Assembly: GCA_016929295.1 (NCBI GenBank) | Contig: JAFGJB010000144.1 | Location: 1-33,614, forward strand | DNA from: Candidatus Zhuqueibacterota bacterium | Lineage (GTDB): Bacteria; Zhuqueibacterota; Zhuqueibacteria; Residuimicrobiales; Krinioviventaceae | Length of the DNA stretch: 33,614 bases | Direction: 5' to 3' | Shown here: positions 8,839 through 16,881 of the stretch, one piece after another | Layout: each line of letters begins with the position of its first letter | Numbering within the stretch: position 1 is the first letter of the stretch | Program-made: the position numbers and the translations under genes | Notes under the pieces: generated by a model | Database searches by the model: none | What the model was told of the DNA's origin: nothing | What the model saw: the letters and a program-made list of their open reading frames with translations, nothing else

Positions 8839-8845
8839 TCTTGTA

Positions 8846-8850
8846 CTCCA
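8846..8850 (-). promoter_or_regulatory. Shine-Dalgarno site fixing a TTG start
   Basis: TGGAG on the minus strand ends 7 bases before the TTG at 8838. The only in-frame alternative nearby is another TTG two codons later, so this site supports a non-ATG start for the membrane-anchored protein. Confidence 0.6.
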
Positions 8851-8909
8851 ATAAAATCCTTTATCCGACTTATAGACTGATAAATTGCTCTTGCGGTTTC
8901 ATCTTTTTT

Positions 8910-9800
8910 TCAGGAATTTTCAGGAACAATCACTTTCAATGCCATAGGCAAAACCGACACATGCAGCGTTGTACCTCCATCGCGAGATTCGCCATCAAAA
9001 TGATATGGACCGGGATTTTCGCGAATGATCTCGACGCTTTGTGCCTGGTAACGGCTATATTTGCGCAGCTTCACCACCCCGCCGGTGAAGAGCTTGTAGA
9101 GGTTTGCGACGATATAATACCAGGGTGCACGATGAATGATGCAGATATCGAGCAGACCATCATCGCACTCCGCTTCGGGGGAAATGATTGCACCGCCACC
9201 CCATCCCTTCATATTGGCAATAGTGACGAAAAGAGCTGATACGGCAATTTGTTTATCGTTGAATTTGAGCACAAAAACTTCATACTTGTAGGATTTGTAC
9301 TCGCGAAAACCAATGGTGAAATAAGGCAACAGTCCCCTAATCTCCTGTTCATTGAAAATTTTGCTGATCAAAGCGTCGAAACCCAGACCAGTCACAATGA
9401 AAAATATTTCACCTTGAACTTGCGCCGCATCGATCGTGCGAATTTTGCCTGTTTTTATGATATTCGCGGCCTTGAGTGGTTGCATGGGAATACCCATGCC
9501 GCGTGCCAGGCCATTTCCGGAGCCGAGCGGTATGATGCCCAGTGCCGTTTGGGTGTGCACCAACGCCGAGCCAATCTCGTTGGTTGTGCCATCGCCGCCG
9601 ATAGCGACGACGGCATCGTATCCCTGGTCAGCAGCTTCTTTCGCCAGAATGTGTGCGTGGCCGGGGTATTCTGTTTCAATAATCTCGTAATAAAAATCAG
9701 AATTCGCGAAATTCCATTCTATTGCTTTTCGAATGACGCTCTGTGTTCGAATAATTCCGGATTTTGGATTGCGAATAAATCTTACTTTAGCGAGTTCCAC
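8910..9800 (-). CDS. Diacylglycerol kinase family lipid kinase (YegS/DgkB-like)
   Basis: The 296-residue product has the catalytic domain of the family: NPKSG at 11-15, GGDGT at 68-72 (nucleotide-binding loop) and PLGSGNGLAR at 91-100. A C-terminal beta-sandwich follows with the usual GWGGGAIISPEAECDDGLLDICII stretch, and FDGES is near the end. Such enzymes phosphorylate diacylglycerol or related lipids at the membrane, returning them to phospholipid synthesis or, in some members, acting on sphingoid or polyprenol lipids; the substrate cannot be told from sequence. The start is GTG, with AGAGGTG just upstream. The length is normal (about 290-310 residues). The gene precedes the unknown membrane-anchored protein. 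Confidence 0.93.
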   Translation of the reverse strand: MELAKVRFIRNPKSGIIRTQSVIRKAIEWNFANSDFYYEIIETEYPGHAHILAKEAADQGYDAVVAIGGDGTTNEIGSALVHTQTALGIIPLGSGNGLARGMGIPMQPLKAANIIKTGKIRTIDAAQVQGEIFFIVTGLGFDALISKIFNEQEIRGLLPYFTIGFREYKSYKYEVFVLKFNDKQIAVSALFVTIANMKGWGGGAIISPEAECDDGLLDICIIHRAPWYYIVANLYKLFTGGVVKLRKYSRYQAQSVEIIRENPGPYHFDGESRDGGTTLHVSVLPMALKVIVPENS

Positions 9801-9860
9801 TGCACCTCTTTCATCAAACTTTTTCTGCAGTCTGTCATGATCCGCTAGATCATTATCGAT

Positions 9861-10120
9861 CTAGACATTTCGTACGACAAAAACCATGATGCCGCTCTTA
9901 AAGTCATAAGGATGTCTTACAAAGCTGCCATGCACATTCATCACCTTATAACCAGCGAATCGCAATAAAATTTCCATCTCATATCGAAAAATGTAGCGAT
10001 ATTTCATGACAGCTCGTTATAGGGTGTCAGCTCGACTATGCCGAGGAGAAAATCCAGATCATTGTCCTTGTGTCCGTATTCAAGGTCATAATAAGGGGAG
10101 AACAAATCATATTCTGCCAT
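9861..10120 (-). pseudogene. SAM-dependent methyltransferase remnant with the middle deleted
   Basis: Two short overlapping frames read as the two ends of one class I methyltransferase gene. The first (10120 to 10004, 38 residues) begins MAEYDLFSPYYDLEYG, the N-terminus usual just before the SAM-binding motif in methyltransferase type 11/25 proteins. The second (10007 to 9861, 48 residues) reads YRYIFRYEMEILLRFAGYKV, then SFVRHPYDF and GIMVFVVRNV, which is the usual C-terminus. About 150 residues, including the glycine-rich motif I, are missing, and the halves are in different frames. The first stop and the second ATG overlap as ATGA. AAAGG at 10129-10133 is a plausible ribosome-binding site, so the promoter-proximal end looks intact. 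The product cannot bind SAM. The family assignment rests on pattern recognition of both ends. Confidence 0.7.
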
Positions 10121-10133
10121 TTTTTGTGCCTTT

Positions 10134-10165
10134 AAAAAAAAAGCCGCTGGAATACAGCGGCTTTT
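10134..10165 (-). terminator. Rho-independent terminator of the rplM-frr operon
   Basis: On the minus strand AAAAGCCGCTG pairs with CAGCGGCTTTT around a 5-base loop, followed by a run of nine T (the A-run at 10134-10142). It starts 22 bp after the frr stop. The flanking A and T runs make it usable from both sides. Confidence 0.92.
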
Positions 10166-10186
10166 CACGAACGAACAAGGCTGGGA

Positions 10187-10744
10187 TCAGCCACCCATAA
10201 TTTCTTTCTCTTTGATGGCCAACAAGTCATCGATCTTTTTGACATAATCATCGGTCAGTTTTTGCACTTCATTTTGGCCGTCATGCATCTGATCCTCTGA
10301 CACCTCACTCGCTTTCTCGGCTTGTCTGAGTTTATCATTGGCGTCCCGCCGGATGTTGCGCAAGGAAATCTTGCCATCTTCGGCGTGCTTTTTCGCGATT
10401 TTCACCAAATCTTTGCGCCGCTCCTCGGTCAGTTGCGGAATCGGGATTCTGATGACGATGCCATCGTTTGACGGATTAAATCCAAGGTCCGCTTTTTGGA
10501 TCGCCTTTTCGATGTCATTCAGCAAGCGTCTCTCCCAGGGCTGGATGACAATGAGTCGCGGCTCCGGCGCACTGATATTTGCCACCTGCTTGATCACCGT
10601 CGGATTGCCATAATAGTCGACATTGACATTATCCAGCAAGGCCGGTGACGCCTTTCCGGTGCGTAGTTTGGCGAATTCACCGCGGACAACATCAACAGCC
10701 TTCTCCATACGTTCCTTGGTATCTTTTTTTACTTTTTCTATCAT
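10187..10744 (-). CDS. frr: Ribosome recycling factor
   Basis: RRF works with EF-G to split post-termination ribosomes in the cytoplasm. The ATG at 10744 gives 185 residues, the standard length. It follows the pyrH stop by one base (TGATATG), and GGTGA just upstream serves as ribosome-binding site, so the GTG codons further up (10756, 10753) are unlikely. The sequence keeps the family marks: VRGEFAKLRTGKASPALLDNVNVDYYG at the N-terminus, PWERRLLNDIEKAIQKADLGFNPSNDG in the middle, and IPIPQLTEERRKDLVKIAKKHAED. It is the last gene of the operon, tightly coupled to pyrH and followed by a strong terminator. Confidence 0.98.
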   Translation of the reverse strand: MIEKVKKDTKERMEKAVDVVRGEFAKLRTGKASPALLDNVNVDYYGNPTVIKQVANISAPEPRLIVIQPWERRLLNDIEKAIQKADLGFNPSNDGIVIRIPIPQLTEERRKDLVKIAKKHAEDGKISLRNIRRDANDKLRQAEKASEVSEDQMHDGQNEVQKLTDDYVKKIDDLLAIKEKEIMGG

Positions 10745-10745
10745 A

Positions 10746-11474
10746 TCAGTCACCACTTACGTTGGTTCCCAGCTTTTCACCCAGAATGGCCTTTTTCAGG
10801 TTGCCGGGTTCATTCAGTTTGAATACGACAATGGGCAAATTGTTTTCCATGCACAAAGTGACAGCTGTTGTATCCATAACTTTGAGCTGTTTTTGCAGGA
10901 CTTGCATATAGGTTAAGCGGTCGAATTTGACAGCATCGGGAAATTGCAGCGGATCCTTATCGTAGACGCCATCTACCTTGGTTGCCTTGAATATAACGTC
11001 GGCTTCGATTTCGACAGCTCTCAGGGTTGCGGCTGTATCCGTTGTGAAATAGGGATTTCCGGTGCCGGCGCCAAAGATGACGACGCAACCGTGCTCAAGA
11101 TGATGAACAGCGCGTCGTCGAATGAAGGGTTCTGCAACCTCTTCCATTTTAATGGCTGTCATCACGCGCGTCTGCAGATTGTAACGCTCAAGATAGTCCT
11201 GCAAGGCGAGTGAATTGATCACGGTCGCCAGCATGCCCATATAATCGCCTGTCACTCGATTCAAGCCGCGAGCGCTTGCCGAGAGTCCACGAAAAATATT
11301 GCCGCCGCCGACGACAAGCGCGACTTGCACGCCCATGTGCGCGATTTCGCTCACTTCTTTGCAGATTTGATTGACCGTATCGGGATCAATTGCCAAACGA
11401 CGGTTTTCCCCCATCAGCGCTTCGCCGCTCAACTTGAGCAGAACACGATCATATGCAGGTCTATCATCGGACAT
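10746..11474 (-). CDS. pyrH: UMP kinase
   Basis: The enzyme phosphorylates UMP to UDP with ATP. The 242-residue product is a typical bacterial PyrH of the amino-acid-kinase fold: LLKLSGEAL at the start, [10 protein letters not shown] (phosphate-binding glycines), [37 protein letters not shown], and [12 protein letters not shown]. Bacterial UMP kinases are usually hexamers activated by GTP and inhibited by UTP. The ATG at 11474 has only a weak purine-rich site (GAAAG). It lies 29 bp after tsf and overlaps the frr ribosome-binding region, an arrangement conserved in many bacteria. Confidence 0.98.
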   Translation of the reverse strand: MSDDRPAYDRVLLKLSGEALMGENRRLAIDPDTVNQICKEVSEIAHMGVQVALVVGGGNIFRGLSASARGLNRVTGDYMGMLATVINSLALQDYLERYNLQTRVMTAIKMEEVAEPFIRRRAVHHLEHGCVVIFGAGTGNPYFTTDTAATLRAVEIEADVIFKATKVDGVYDKDPLQFPDAVKFDRLTYMQVLQKQLKVMDTTAVTLCMENNLPIVVFKLNEPGNLKKAILGEKLGTNVSGD

Positions 11475-11503
11475 TCGGTTCTTTCAGTCACAATGATGCT
11501 GTC

Positions 11504-12094
11504 TTATTCGCCAAGTTCGAAACGGACAAATCGTTTGATGACCATGTTCTCGCCGAGCTTGGCGATTGTCTCTTTCAAATAGTCACCAATCGTTCGATCG
11601 GAATCCTTGACAAACGCCTGTTCCAACAAACAGGCATCCTGGTAAAACTTTTCCAACTTGCCGGTGATCACCCGTTCTATGACCTGTTCCGGCTTTCCCT
11701 GCTCGTGAGCTTGTGCGCGATAGATCTCCAGTTCGTGTTCAACTAGTCGCGCATCAACCTGTTCTCTTGACACCGCAATCGGTTTGGCGGCAGCAATTTG
11801 CATCGCCACATCTTTGGCAAAATTTTGAAAAGCCTCCGTTCGCGCCACAAAATCAGTCTCGCAGTTGATTTCAACCAGAACACCCAGGCGGCTGCCGGGA
11901 TGAATGTATGACTGGATGAGGCCCTGTTCAGTCGAGCGCCCCGTCTTTTTATCGACCTTTTGCATTCCCTTTGTTCGCAAATAGTCAATCGCTTTTTCGA
12001 AATTGCCTTCAGTTTCAGTGAGCGCTTTTTTGCATTCCATCATGCCGACGCCGGTCATATCACGTAATTTTTTCACATCAGCTGCCGAAACCAT
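11504..12094 (-). CDS. tsf: Elongation factor Ts (short form)
   Basis: EF-Ts exchanges GDP for GTP on EF-Tu. The signature VKKLRDMTGVGMMECKKAL at residues 8-26 is the N-terminal helical domain, and the EF-Tu-contacting TDFVAR motif follows. At 196 residues it is the short form lacking the long coiled-coil of proteobacterial EF-Ts, as in many FCB-group, thermophilic and Gram-positive bacteria. AAGGAGAC lies 8 bases before the ATG. It is the usual partner of rpsB, 34 bp upstream. Confidence 0.98.
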   Translation of the reverse strand: MVSAADVKKLRDMTGVGMMECKKALTETEGNFEKAIDYLRTKGMQKVDKKTGRSTEQGLIQSYIHPGSRLGVLVEINCETDFVARTEAFQNFAKDVAMQIAAAKPIAVSREQVDARLVEHELEIYRAQAHEQGKPEQVIERVITGKLEKFYQDACLLEQAFVKDSDRTIGDYLKETIAKLGENMVIKRFVRFELGE

Positions 12095-12128
12095 TCAATG
12101 TCTCCTTCACATGGTAATTGGCTTCATC

Positions 12129-12875
12129 TTATTCCTCTGTGCCTGCAGTGGCTTCCACAGCGACGGCCTCTTCAGCTGCTTCGCTTTGCTGTAGTCCCGC
12201 CCGACCATCAAGAATAGCATTTGTCAGCGCGTGTACGACCAGGTTGATCGCCTTGAACGCATCGTCGTTGCATGGAATGACATAATCTATGGGGTCCGGA
12301 TCAGAATTTGTATCGAGAATAGCAAAAACAGGCACATTCAATCGCATGGCTTCGCGAACGGCGATCGCTTCCTTTTTGGCGTCAACCACAAAAATTGCCG
12401 CCGGCAGGTGATTCATCTCCCGAATGCCGCCGAGGACTTTGCTGAGTTTTTCTTTTTCACGTTCAATCTGCAGTATTTCTTTTTTGGAGAGTTTATCATA
12501 GGTGCCGTCGGTCGCCTTTTTCTCCAGATTCTTGAGCCGTTTCACGCTCTTTTTGATCGTAATAAAGTTCGTGAGCGTCCCCCCCAACCAGCGATCCGTC
12601 ACATAGGGCATGCCGCACCGTTCCGCTTCGACTTTAATGATGTCTTTTGCCTGTTTCTTGGTGCCGACAAGCAAAATTTCTCCGCCCTTGCGGACAAGTT
12701 CGGCTGCCGCTTCGCATGCCTTGTTCAGGCTGACAAGCGTCTTTTTAAGGTCAATGATATGGATGCCATTACGTTCCATAAAGATGAACGGTTTCATCTT
12801 TGGGTTCCATCGCCGTGTGAGATGCCCGAAATGACATCCAGCCAACAATAAATCCTGAATTTTGATCTCTGCCAT
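12129..12875 (-). CDS. rpsB: 30S ribosomal protein S2
   Basis: The 248-residue product starts IQDLLLAGCHFGHLTRRWNPKM, the S2 signature, followed by IFMERNGIHIIDLKKT and the second signature region around PAAIFVVDAKKEAIAVREA and VPVFAILDTNSDPDPIDYVIPCNDDA. S2 joins the 30S subunit late and is needed for S1 binding and start-site recognition. The tail after residue 225 is alanine/glutamate-rich and poorly conserved, as is usual. It is preceded by a 108-bp gap after rpsI, which could hold a leader for S2 autoregulation; I see no hairpin there I would name. Confidence 0.98.
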   Translation of the reverse strand: MAEIKIQDLLLAGCHFGHLTRRWNPKMKPFIFMERNGIHIIDLKKTLVSLNKACEAAAELVRKGGEILLVGTKKQAKDIIKVEAERCGMPYVTDRWLGGTLTNFITIKKSVKRLKNLEKKATDGTYDKLSKKEILQIEREKEKLSKVLGGIREMNHLPAAIFVVDAKKEAIAVREAMRLNVPVFAILDTNSDPDPIDYVIPCNDDAFKAINLVVHALTNAILDGRAGLQQSEAAEEAVAVEATAGTEE

Positions 12876-12983
12876 ATAGTCCTCACTTTGGGGTTAATCC
12901 GCCATTCTTCCAAAAAATAAATGTCCTGCAAAGGGCACACCCCATGCTCAGGGAAGAATGTGTGAAATTCGTTGAAAATAGAA

Positions 12984-13376
12984 TTACCGCTTGGAAAACT
13001 GGAAGCGTTTCCGCGCGCCGGCGCGGCCATATTTTTTACGCTCAACCATTCGTGGATCGCGCGTCAGAAAACCGCCTCGCCGCAAGACGGATTTGAATTC
13101 TTGATCGCTTTTCACCAACGCGCGCGCAATGCCCAGCAGGAGTGCGCCGGACTGACCGGTCAAACCGCCGCCTTCAGCAAATGCCTTGATATCCACTTTG
13201 TCAATCATTCCGGTCGCAACGAGAGGTTGCTCGATAATCATCTTGAGGGTGTCGCGCTTGACATAATCGAGCAATTCGCGGTTGTTCACCGTAATTTTGC
13301 CGTTTCCGGGTTTCAGATAAACGCGCGCAACGGCGTTTTTTCGTCGGCCAGTTGCGTAGAGATATGTTTCCTTCAT
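12984..13376 (-). CDS. rpsI: 30S ribosomal protein S9
   Basis: The 130-residue product begins YLYATGRRKNAVARVYLKPG, holds the S9 signature GGGLTGQSGALLLGIARAL, and ends in the basic tail KKYGRAGARKRFQFSKR that reaches the P-site tRNA. It follows rplM by 21 bp, the near-universal L13-S9 pairing. AGGAC lies upstream of the ATG at 13376. Confidence 0.98.
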   Translation of the reverse strand: MKETYLYATGRRKNAVARVYLKPGNGKITVNNRELLDYVKRDTLKMIIEQPLVATGMIDKVDIKAFAEGGGLTGQSGALLLGIARALVKSDQEFKSVLRRGGFLTRDPRMVERKKYGRAGARKRFQFSKR

Positions 13377-13397
13377 CAGTTAAAAGTCCTTTTCACA

Positions 13398-13826
13398 TTA
13401 GACTCGTATTTTTTCCGGTTGTTGAGCTTCATGCGGATGTGTCGACGAAGCATAAATTTTGACATGCTTTAAAATCTTGCGACCCAGACGATTGTGCGGC
13501 AGCATGCCGCGCACAGCCTCGCGAATGATATATTCCGGATGCTTGGACTGTCGGCGGCGGAACGGAACCGCCTTCAAACCGCCGGGATAGCCGGAGTGAT
13601 GATAATAGACCTTGTCCTCTTCTTTGCGTCCGCTCAATCGCACTTTGTCCGCATTGATGATGACAACAAAATCGCCAACGTCAGCGTGCGGCGCCCAAAT
13701 TGGCTTGTGTTTGCCACGAACAACATGTGCGACCTTGACCGCCAAACGCCCCAACGCCTCACCATCCGCGTCTATCACATACCATTTGCGCTCCACATCT
13801 TGTGGTTTGGGCGAAAATGTCTTCAA
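13398..13826 (-). CDS. rplM: 50S ribosomal protein L13 (TTG start)
   Basis: I place the start at TTG 13826: AAAGGAG (13833-13839) ends six bases upstream and the product then reads MKTFSPKPQDVERKWYVIDA, matching the usual L13 N-terminus and the standard length (142 residues). A TTG at 13844 is in frame but would place the ribosome-binding site inside the gene. Conserved L13 parts follow: LGRLAVKVAHVVRGKHKPIWAPH, GDFVVIINADKVRLSG, and MLPHNRLGRKILKHVKIY. L13 is an early-assembling 50S protein. It is the first gene of the rplM-rpsI-rpsB-tsf-pyrH-frr operon. Confidence 0.97.
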   Translation of the reverse strand: MKTFSPKPQDVERKWYVIDADGEALGRLAVKVAHVVRGKHKPIWAPHADVGDFVVIINADKVRLSGRKEEDKVYYHHSGYPGGLKAVPFRRRQSKHPEYIIREAVRGMLPHNRLGRKILKHVKIYASSTHPHEAQQPEKIRV

Positions 13827-13832
13827 CTTTAT

Positions 13833-13839
13833 CTCCTTT
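13833..13839 (-). promoter_or_regulatory. Ribosome-binding site deciding the rplM TTG start
   Basis: AAAGGAG on the minus strand with a six-base spacer to TTG at 13826. It overlaps the coding sequence of the longer alternative start (13844), which rules that start out in practice. Confidence 0.8.
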
Positions 13840-13867
13840 ATCAAAATATTTACATAAAGACAAAGAA

Positions 13868-13894
13868 TTTATACAATTTGCATCAAAAAAGCAA
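13868..13894 (-). promoter_or_regulatory. Candidate promoter/operator of the ribosomal operon
   Basis: On the minus strand TATAAA (plus 13868-13873) is preceded by TTGCTT (plus 13889-13894) at 15 bp, shorter than the usual 17, so the promoter call is tentative. The TTGC forms an inverted repeat TTGC-N9-GCAA (13878-13894) that recurs with the same spacing in front of pyrR. Confidence 0.35.
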
Positions 13895-13965
13895 GATTTT
13901 TCTAAAAATCCATGATCATGATATCAAAAAAGGCTCGAAAAAGCAAACTGGACAGGTTTTTTCCC

Positions 13966-15285
13966 CTAATCGTTCACTGCCGCGCCGAGTGCTGTTCTGC
14001 AGATGAATCCTCGGTTCACCACCCCGTACACCTGCCCCGGCAATTCCATGCCATCATAGGGGGCATTCCTCGATTTTGATTTCGACTTGCATAGATCGTA
14101 GATGAAAGTCTTGTCGGGATGAAAGATAGTGAGATTGGCGATCTCGCCTTGCGCAATCAGCGGTATCGGCAGGTTGAGCAGCTCGCGGGGCGCCACGATC
14201 ATTTTTGCCAAGGCGGCTGCGAGCGTCAGCAAACCGCGCTTGACAATCTGCTGCAGGATGATGCCGAGCAGGGTCTCGAGTCCGAGTATGCCGAATGGAG
14301 CGGCGTCGAATTCAACCTCTTTGTCTTCAATGGTATGAGGCGCGTGATCCGAGGCGAACACATCGATGACGCCTTCCTTGATGCCTCGCTCCAAAGCAGC
14401 AATATCCTCTTCAGTGCGAAGCGGTGGATTCATTTTAAGATTGGTATCAAAAGAAATCAAATCAGCATCAGTGAAGAGAAGATGGTGTGGCGTCACTTCG
14501 CAGCTGACGCCAAGTCCCTCTTGCTTGGCCCGGCGAACAAGCTCGACCCCTTCCTTCACGGACAGGTGGGCGATATGAATGCGTCCGCCGGTCAGCCGGG
14601 CCAACTCTATATCGCGGCTGATGTGGATGGACTCGGCGGCATTTGGAATTCCGGGAATGCCGAGTTTTGTCGACATCGTTCCTTCGTTCATGTGCCCGCC
14701 ATGCGAAAGGGAACAGTCTTCACAATGATCGATTGTGAGCGCATCATACATGCTTGCATATTCCAGGGCATGGCGCATGATCGACGTGTCGACGACCGGA
14801 TTGCCGTCGTCGGAAAAGGCTACGGCGCCGGATCGTACGAGCTCGGCCATTTCGGTGATTTCTTTTCCTTGCCGGCCCTTGGTAATAGCGGCGACCGGAT
14901 AGACAGCGACAAGCTCATCCTCGGCTTTTTTCTTGACAAAGCGCACGACCTCCTGCGTGTCAATGGCCGGCGTTGTGTTGGGCATGCACGCAACAGCGGT
15001 GAAGCCACCCGCCATCGCTGCGGCGCAGCCGGTCGCAATCGTTTCCTTGTCCTCTCGACCCGGCTCACGCAAATGCACATGCATGTCCATCAAGCCCGGC
15101 ACGACGATATTGCCGGAGATGTCATGAACAACACCCCGAAAGCTGCCTCTATCGATCTCGCCAATTCGATCGATCTTGCCTTTCATCAGAACAATGTCGG
15201 CCTTTTCGCGCTTGCCGGATGAGAGATTCAAAATGTCACCGCCGGCGAGCAAGATATTGTCGGCTTTTTCTTTGAGCATATCCAA
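13966..15285 (-). CDS. pyrC: Dihydroorotase (class I)
   Basis: The enzyme interconverts carbamoyl-aspartate and dihydroorotate, the third step of UMP synthesis. The 439-residue product shows the metal-binding set of the class I amidohydrolase type: DMHVHLREPG at residues 67-76, AFSDDGNPV (the bridging acid that replaces the carbamylated lysine in this class), TIDHCED, GRIHIAHLS, and FASDHAPHT with the catalytic aspartate. Length is normal for the class. Two starts are possible, TTG 15285 and ATG 15279; GAGGAAAA sits nearer the TTG. It follows pyrB by about 25-30 bp. No clear terminator separates it from the ribosomal operon 120-140 bp downstream, so read-through is possible. Confidence 0.96.
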   Translation of the reverse strand: MDMLKEKADNILLAGGDILNLSSGKREKADIVLMKGKIDRIGEIDRGSFRGVVHDISGNIVVPGLMDMHVHLREPGREDKETIATGCAAAMAGGFTAVACMPNTTPAIDTQEVVRFVKKKAEDELVAVYPVAAITKGRQGKEITEMAELVRSGAVAFSDDGNPVVDTSIMRHALEYASMYDALTIDHCEDCSLSHGGHMNEGTMSTKLGIPGIPNAAESIHISRDIELARLTGGRIHIAHLSVKEGVELVRRAKQEGLGVSCEVTPHHLLFTDADLISFDTNLKMNPPLRTEEDIAALERGIKEGVIDVFASDHAPHTIEDKEVEFDAAPFGILGLETLLGIILQQIVKRGLLTLAAALAKMIVAPRELLNLPIPLIAQGEIANLTIFHPDKTFIYDLCKSKSKSRNAPYDGMELPGQVYGVVNRGFICRTALGAAVND

Positions 15286-15310
15286 CTCAGCTTTTCCTCG
15301 AATGAACAGG

Positions 15311-16249
15311 TCAACCAGATGACTCGTTAGAATCCATGCCGCTCAACAGCACCAGGACGGCCATGCGCACGGCGACGCCATTTGTCACCTGGTCGAGAAT
15401 GATGGAGGCGTCCGAGTCGGCGACGTCGCTATCCAACTCGACTCCGCGATTGATGGGGCCGGGATGCATGATGATCAACTCTTTTTTCGCGCGCTCGATT
15501 CGTTCGCGGGTGATACCAAATTCGGCGTGATACTCACGGAGCGTTGGGAACAATCCCTTTTCCTGTCGTTCAAGCTGAATTCGCAGGACGTTCAGGGCAT
15601 CAGCCCAGCCGATTGCTTCATCAATATCATAGCTGACGTTGACGCCGAATTCATGCAGGCCCGGCGGGATTAGCGTTTTCGGGCCACAGACCATGACCTC
15701 AGCTCCCATGGTCAAAAGACCTCGGATATTCGATCCGGCCACCCTGCTGTGCATCACATCGCCAATGATAGCGACCTTTTTCCCGGCCAGCTGCCCCCAT
15801 TTTTCTCGTAATGTCATCATATCCAAAAGCGCCTGGGTTGGATGCTCATGTTGGCCATCACCGGCATTGATGATGGTAGCATCCGTGCATTGGGTTAAAA
15901 AATAGGCCGCGCCGGCAGCCGAATGACGAATGACAATCATATTGATCTTCATGGCGGCGATATTGCGCACCGTATCCTTGAGCGTCTCGCCTTTTTTGAC
16001 TGAACTGGTGGAAGAGGAAAAATTTACCGTATCAGCGGACAGTCTTTTTTCGGCGAGTTCGAATGAAATTCGAGTTCGCGTGGATGCTTCGAAAAACAGA
16101 TTCACAACAGTTATTCCCCTCAGTGTGGGGACCTTGGGAATCGGACGATCGAATATTGTCTTTATATTTTCCGCGGTATCCAAAATCGTCCTGATATCAT
16201 CAGCTGGCACGCCCTCCAAACCGAGCAAATGCGAGCTCGATAATGCCAT
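15311..16249 (-). CDS. pyrB: Aspartate carbamoyltransferase catalytic subunit
   Basis: The enzyme joins carbamoyl phosphate and aspartate, the committed step of pyrimidine synthesis. The 312-residue product carries FEASTRTRISFELAEKRL (STRTR phosphate-binding motif), HPTQALLDMMTLRE, and MHPGPINRGVELDSDVADS near the C-terminus, all diagnostic of PyrB. There is no pyrI regulatory subunit next to it. AGGAGG lies within the last codons of pyrR, and only three bases separate the two genes, so translation is probably coupled. Control is likely through PyrR and the leader upstream. Confidence 0.98.
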   Translation of the reverse strand: MALSSSHLLGLEGVPADDIRTILDTAENIKTIFDRPIPKVPTLRGITVVNLFFEASTRTRISFELAEKRLSADTVNFSSSTSSVKKGETLKDTVRNIAAMKINMIVIRHSAAGAAYFLTQCTDATIINAGDGQHEHPTQALLDMMTLREKWGQLAGKKVAIIGDVMHSRVAGSNIRGLLTMGAEVMVCGPKTLIPPGLHEFGVNVSYDIDEAIGWADALNVLRIQLERQEKGLFPTLREYHAEFGITRERIERAKKELIIMHPGPINRGVELDSDVADSDASIILDQVTNGVAVRMAVLVLLSGMDSNESSG

Positions 16250-16252
16250 CGG

Positions 16253-16807
16253 CTAAACCTCCTTTGGCGCTTCAACTAACAGTACACAATCATCATCATC
16301 AACCTCACGCAACAGAACCCGAACTTCTTCGCCGATGGATGTCGGGATGGCTTTTCCCACATAATCAGGTTGTATGGGTAATTCCCGATGGCCGCGATCG
16401 ACAAGGACAGCCATTTGAATCGTTGCCGGCCGACCGATATCCATCAGCGCATCGAGGGCGGCGCGTGAGGTGCGTCCCGTATACAACACATCATCGACAA
16501 GGATGAGATTCTTGTCGTCAATATTAAAAGAGATCTCGGTGGCGCGCACGGTCGGCTGTTTGAGTCGCATGCGGAAATCGTCGCGATAGAGCGTGATATC
16601 GAGTATGCCAAAAGGCACCTGTTTTTTTTCAATTGCTTCAATTTTTTTCACCAGGCGTTCGGCGATCGTCGCACCTCGAGTTCGAATGCCAATGATGGCC
16701 AAATTCGTCGCGCCGGAATTGCGTTCAATTATTTCGTCCGCCAACCGTGTGATCGTTCTTTGCAGACCGTTTTTATCAATGACGATAGCCTTGATCTTCA
16801 AATCCAT
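16253..16807 (-). CDS. pyrR: Bifunctional pyr operon regulator / uracil phosphoribosyltransferase
   Basis: PyrR binds pyr mRNA in response to UMP and also has uracil phosphoribosyltransferase activity in several species. The open frame extends to 16933, but the ATG at 16807, with AAGGA upstream, gives the normal 184-residue protein starting MDLKIKAIVIDKNG; the longer N-terminus would run through the leader hairpin. Diagnostic parts are RTITRLADEIIERN, GIRTRGATIAERL, ILDITLYRDDF, the PRPP loop LILVDDVLYTGRT (101-113) and VLVDRGHRELPIQPDYVGK. It heads pyrR-pyrB-pyrC and lies divergent from the 115-residue conserved gene. Confidence 0.96.
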   Translation of the reverse strand: MDLKIKAIVIDKNGLQRTITRLADEIIERNSGATNLAIIGIRTRGATIAERLVKKIEAIEKKQVPFGILDITLYRDDFRMRLKQPTVRATEISFNIDDKNLILVDDVLYTGRTSRAALDALMDIGRPATIQMAVLVDRGHRELPIQPDYVGKAIPTSIGEEVRVLLREVDDDDCVLLVEAPKEV

Positions 16808-16829
16808 GCAAAAATCCTTTTGGTTTTGC

Positions 16830-16859
16830 AAAAAAAAGCCTTCCATCGACTCCAGAAGG
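16830..16859 (-). terminator. Probable attenuator in the pyrR leader
   Basis: On the minus strand CCTTC (plus 16855-16859) pairs with GAAGG (plus 16839-16843) around an 11-base loop, followed by C and eight T. It lies about 22 bases before the pyrR ATG and downstream of the candidate promoter, which is where an intrinsic terminator controlled by PyrR would sit. The stem is short. The G-rich leader just upstream (GGTGGGGG) could pair with CCTTC and act as antiterminator. Confidence 0.55.
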
Positions 16860-16881
16860 TCCCATCGTCCCCCACCGGCAA

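Noticed and set aside
12876-12983. Possible S2 leader element between rpsI and rpsB
   Set aside because: The gap is 108 bp, but I could not find a stable hairpin or known motif.
14119-15222. A 367-codon plus-strand frame inside pyrC
   Set aside because: It is the antisense shadow of a fully convincing dihydroorotase.
16846-16861. Plus-strand CTCCAGAAGGTC resembling the PyrR-binding consensus
   Set aside because: It lies on the strand opposite to pyr transcription, so it would not appear in the pyrR leader RNA.
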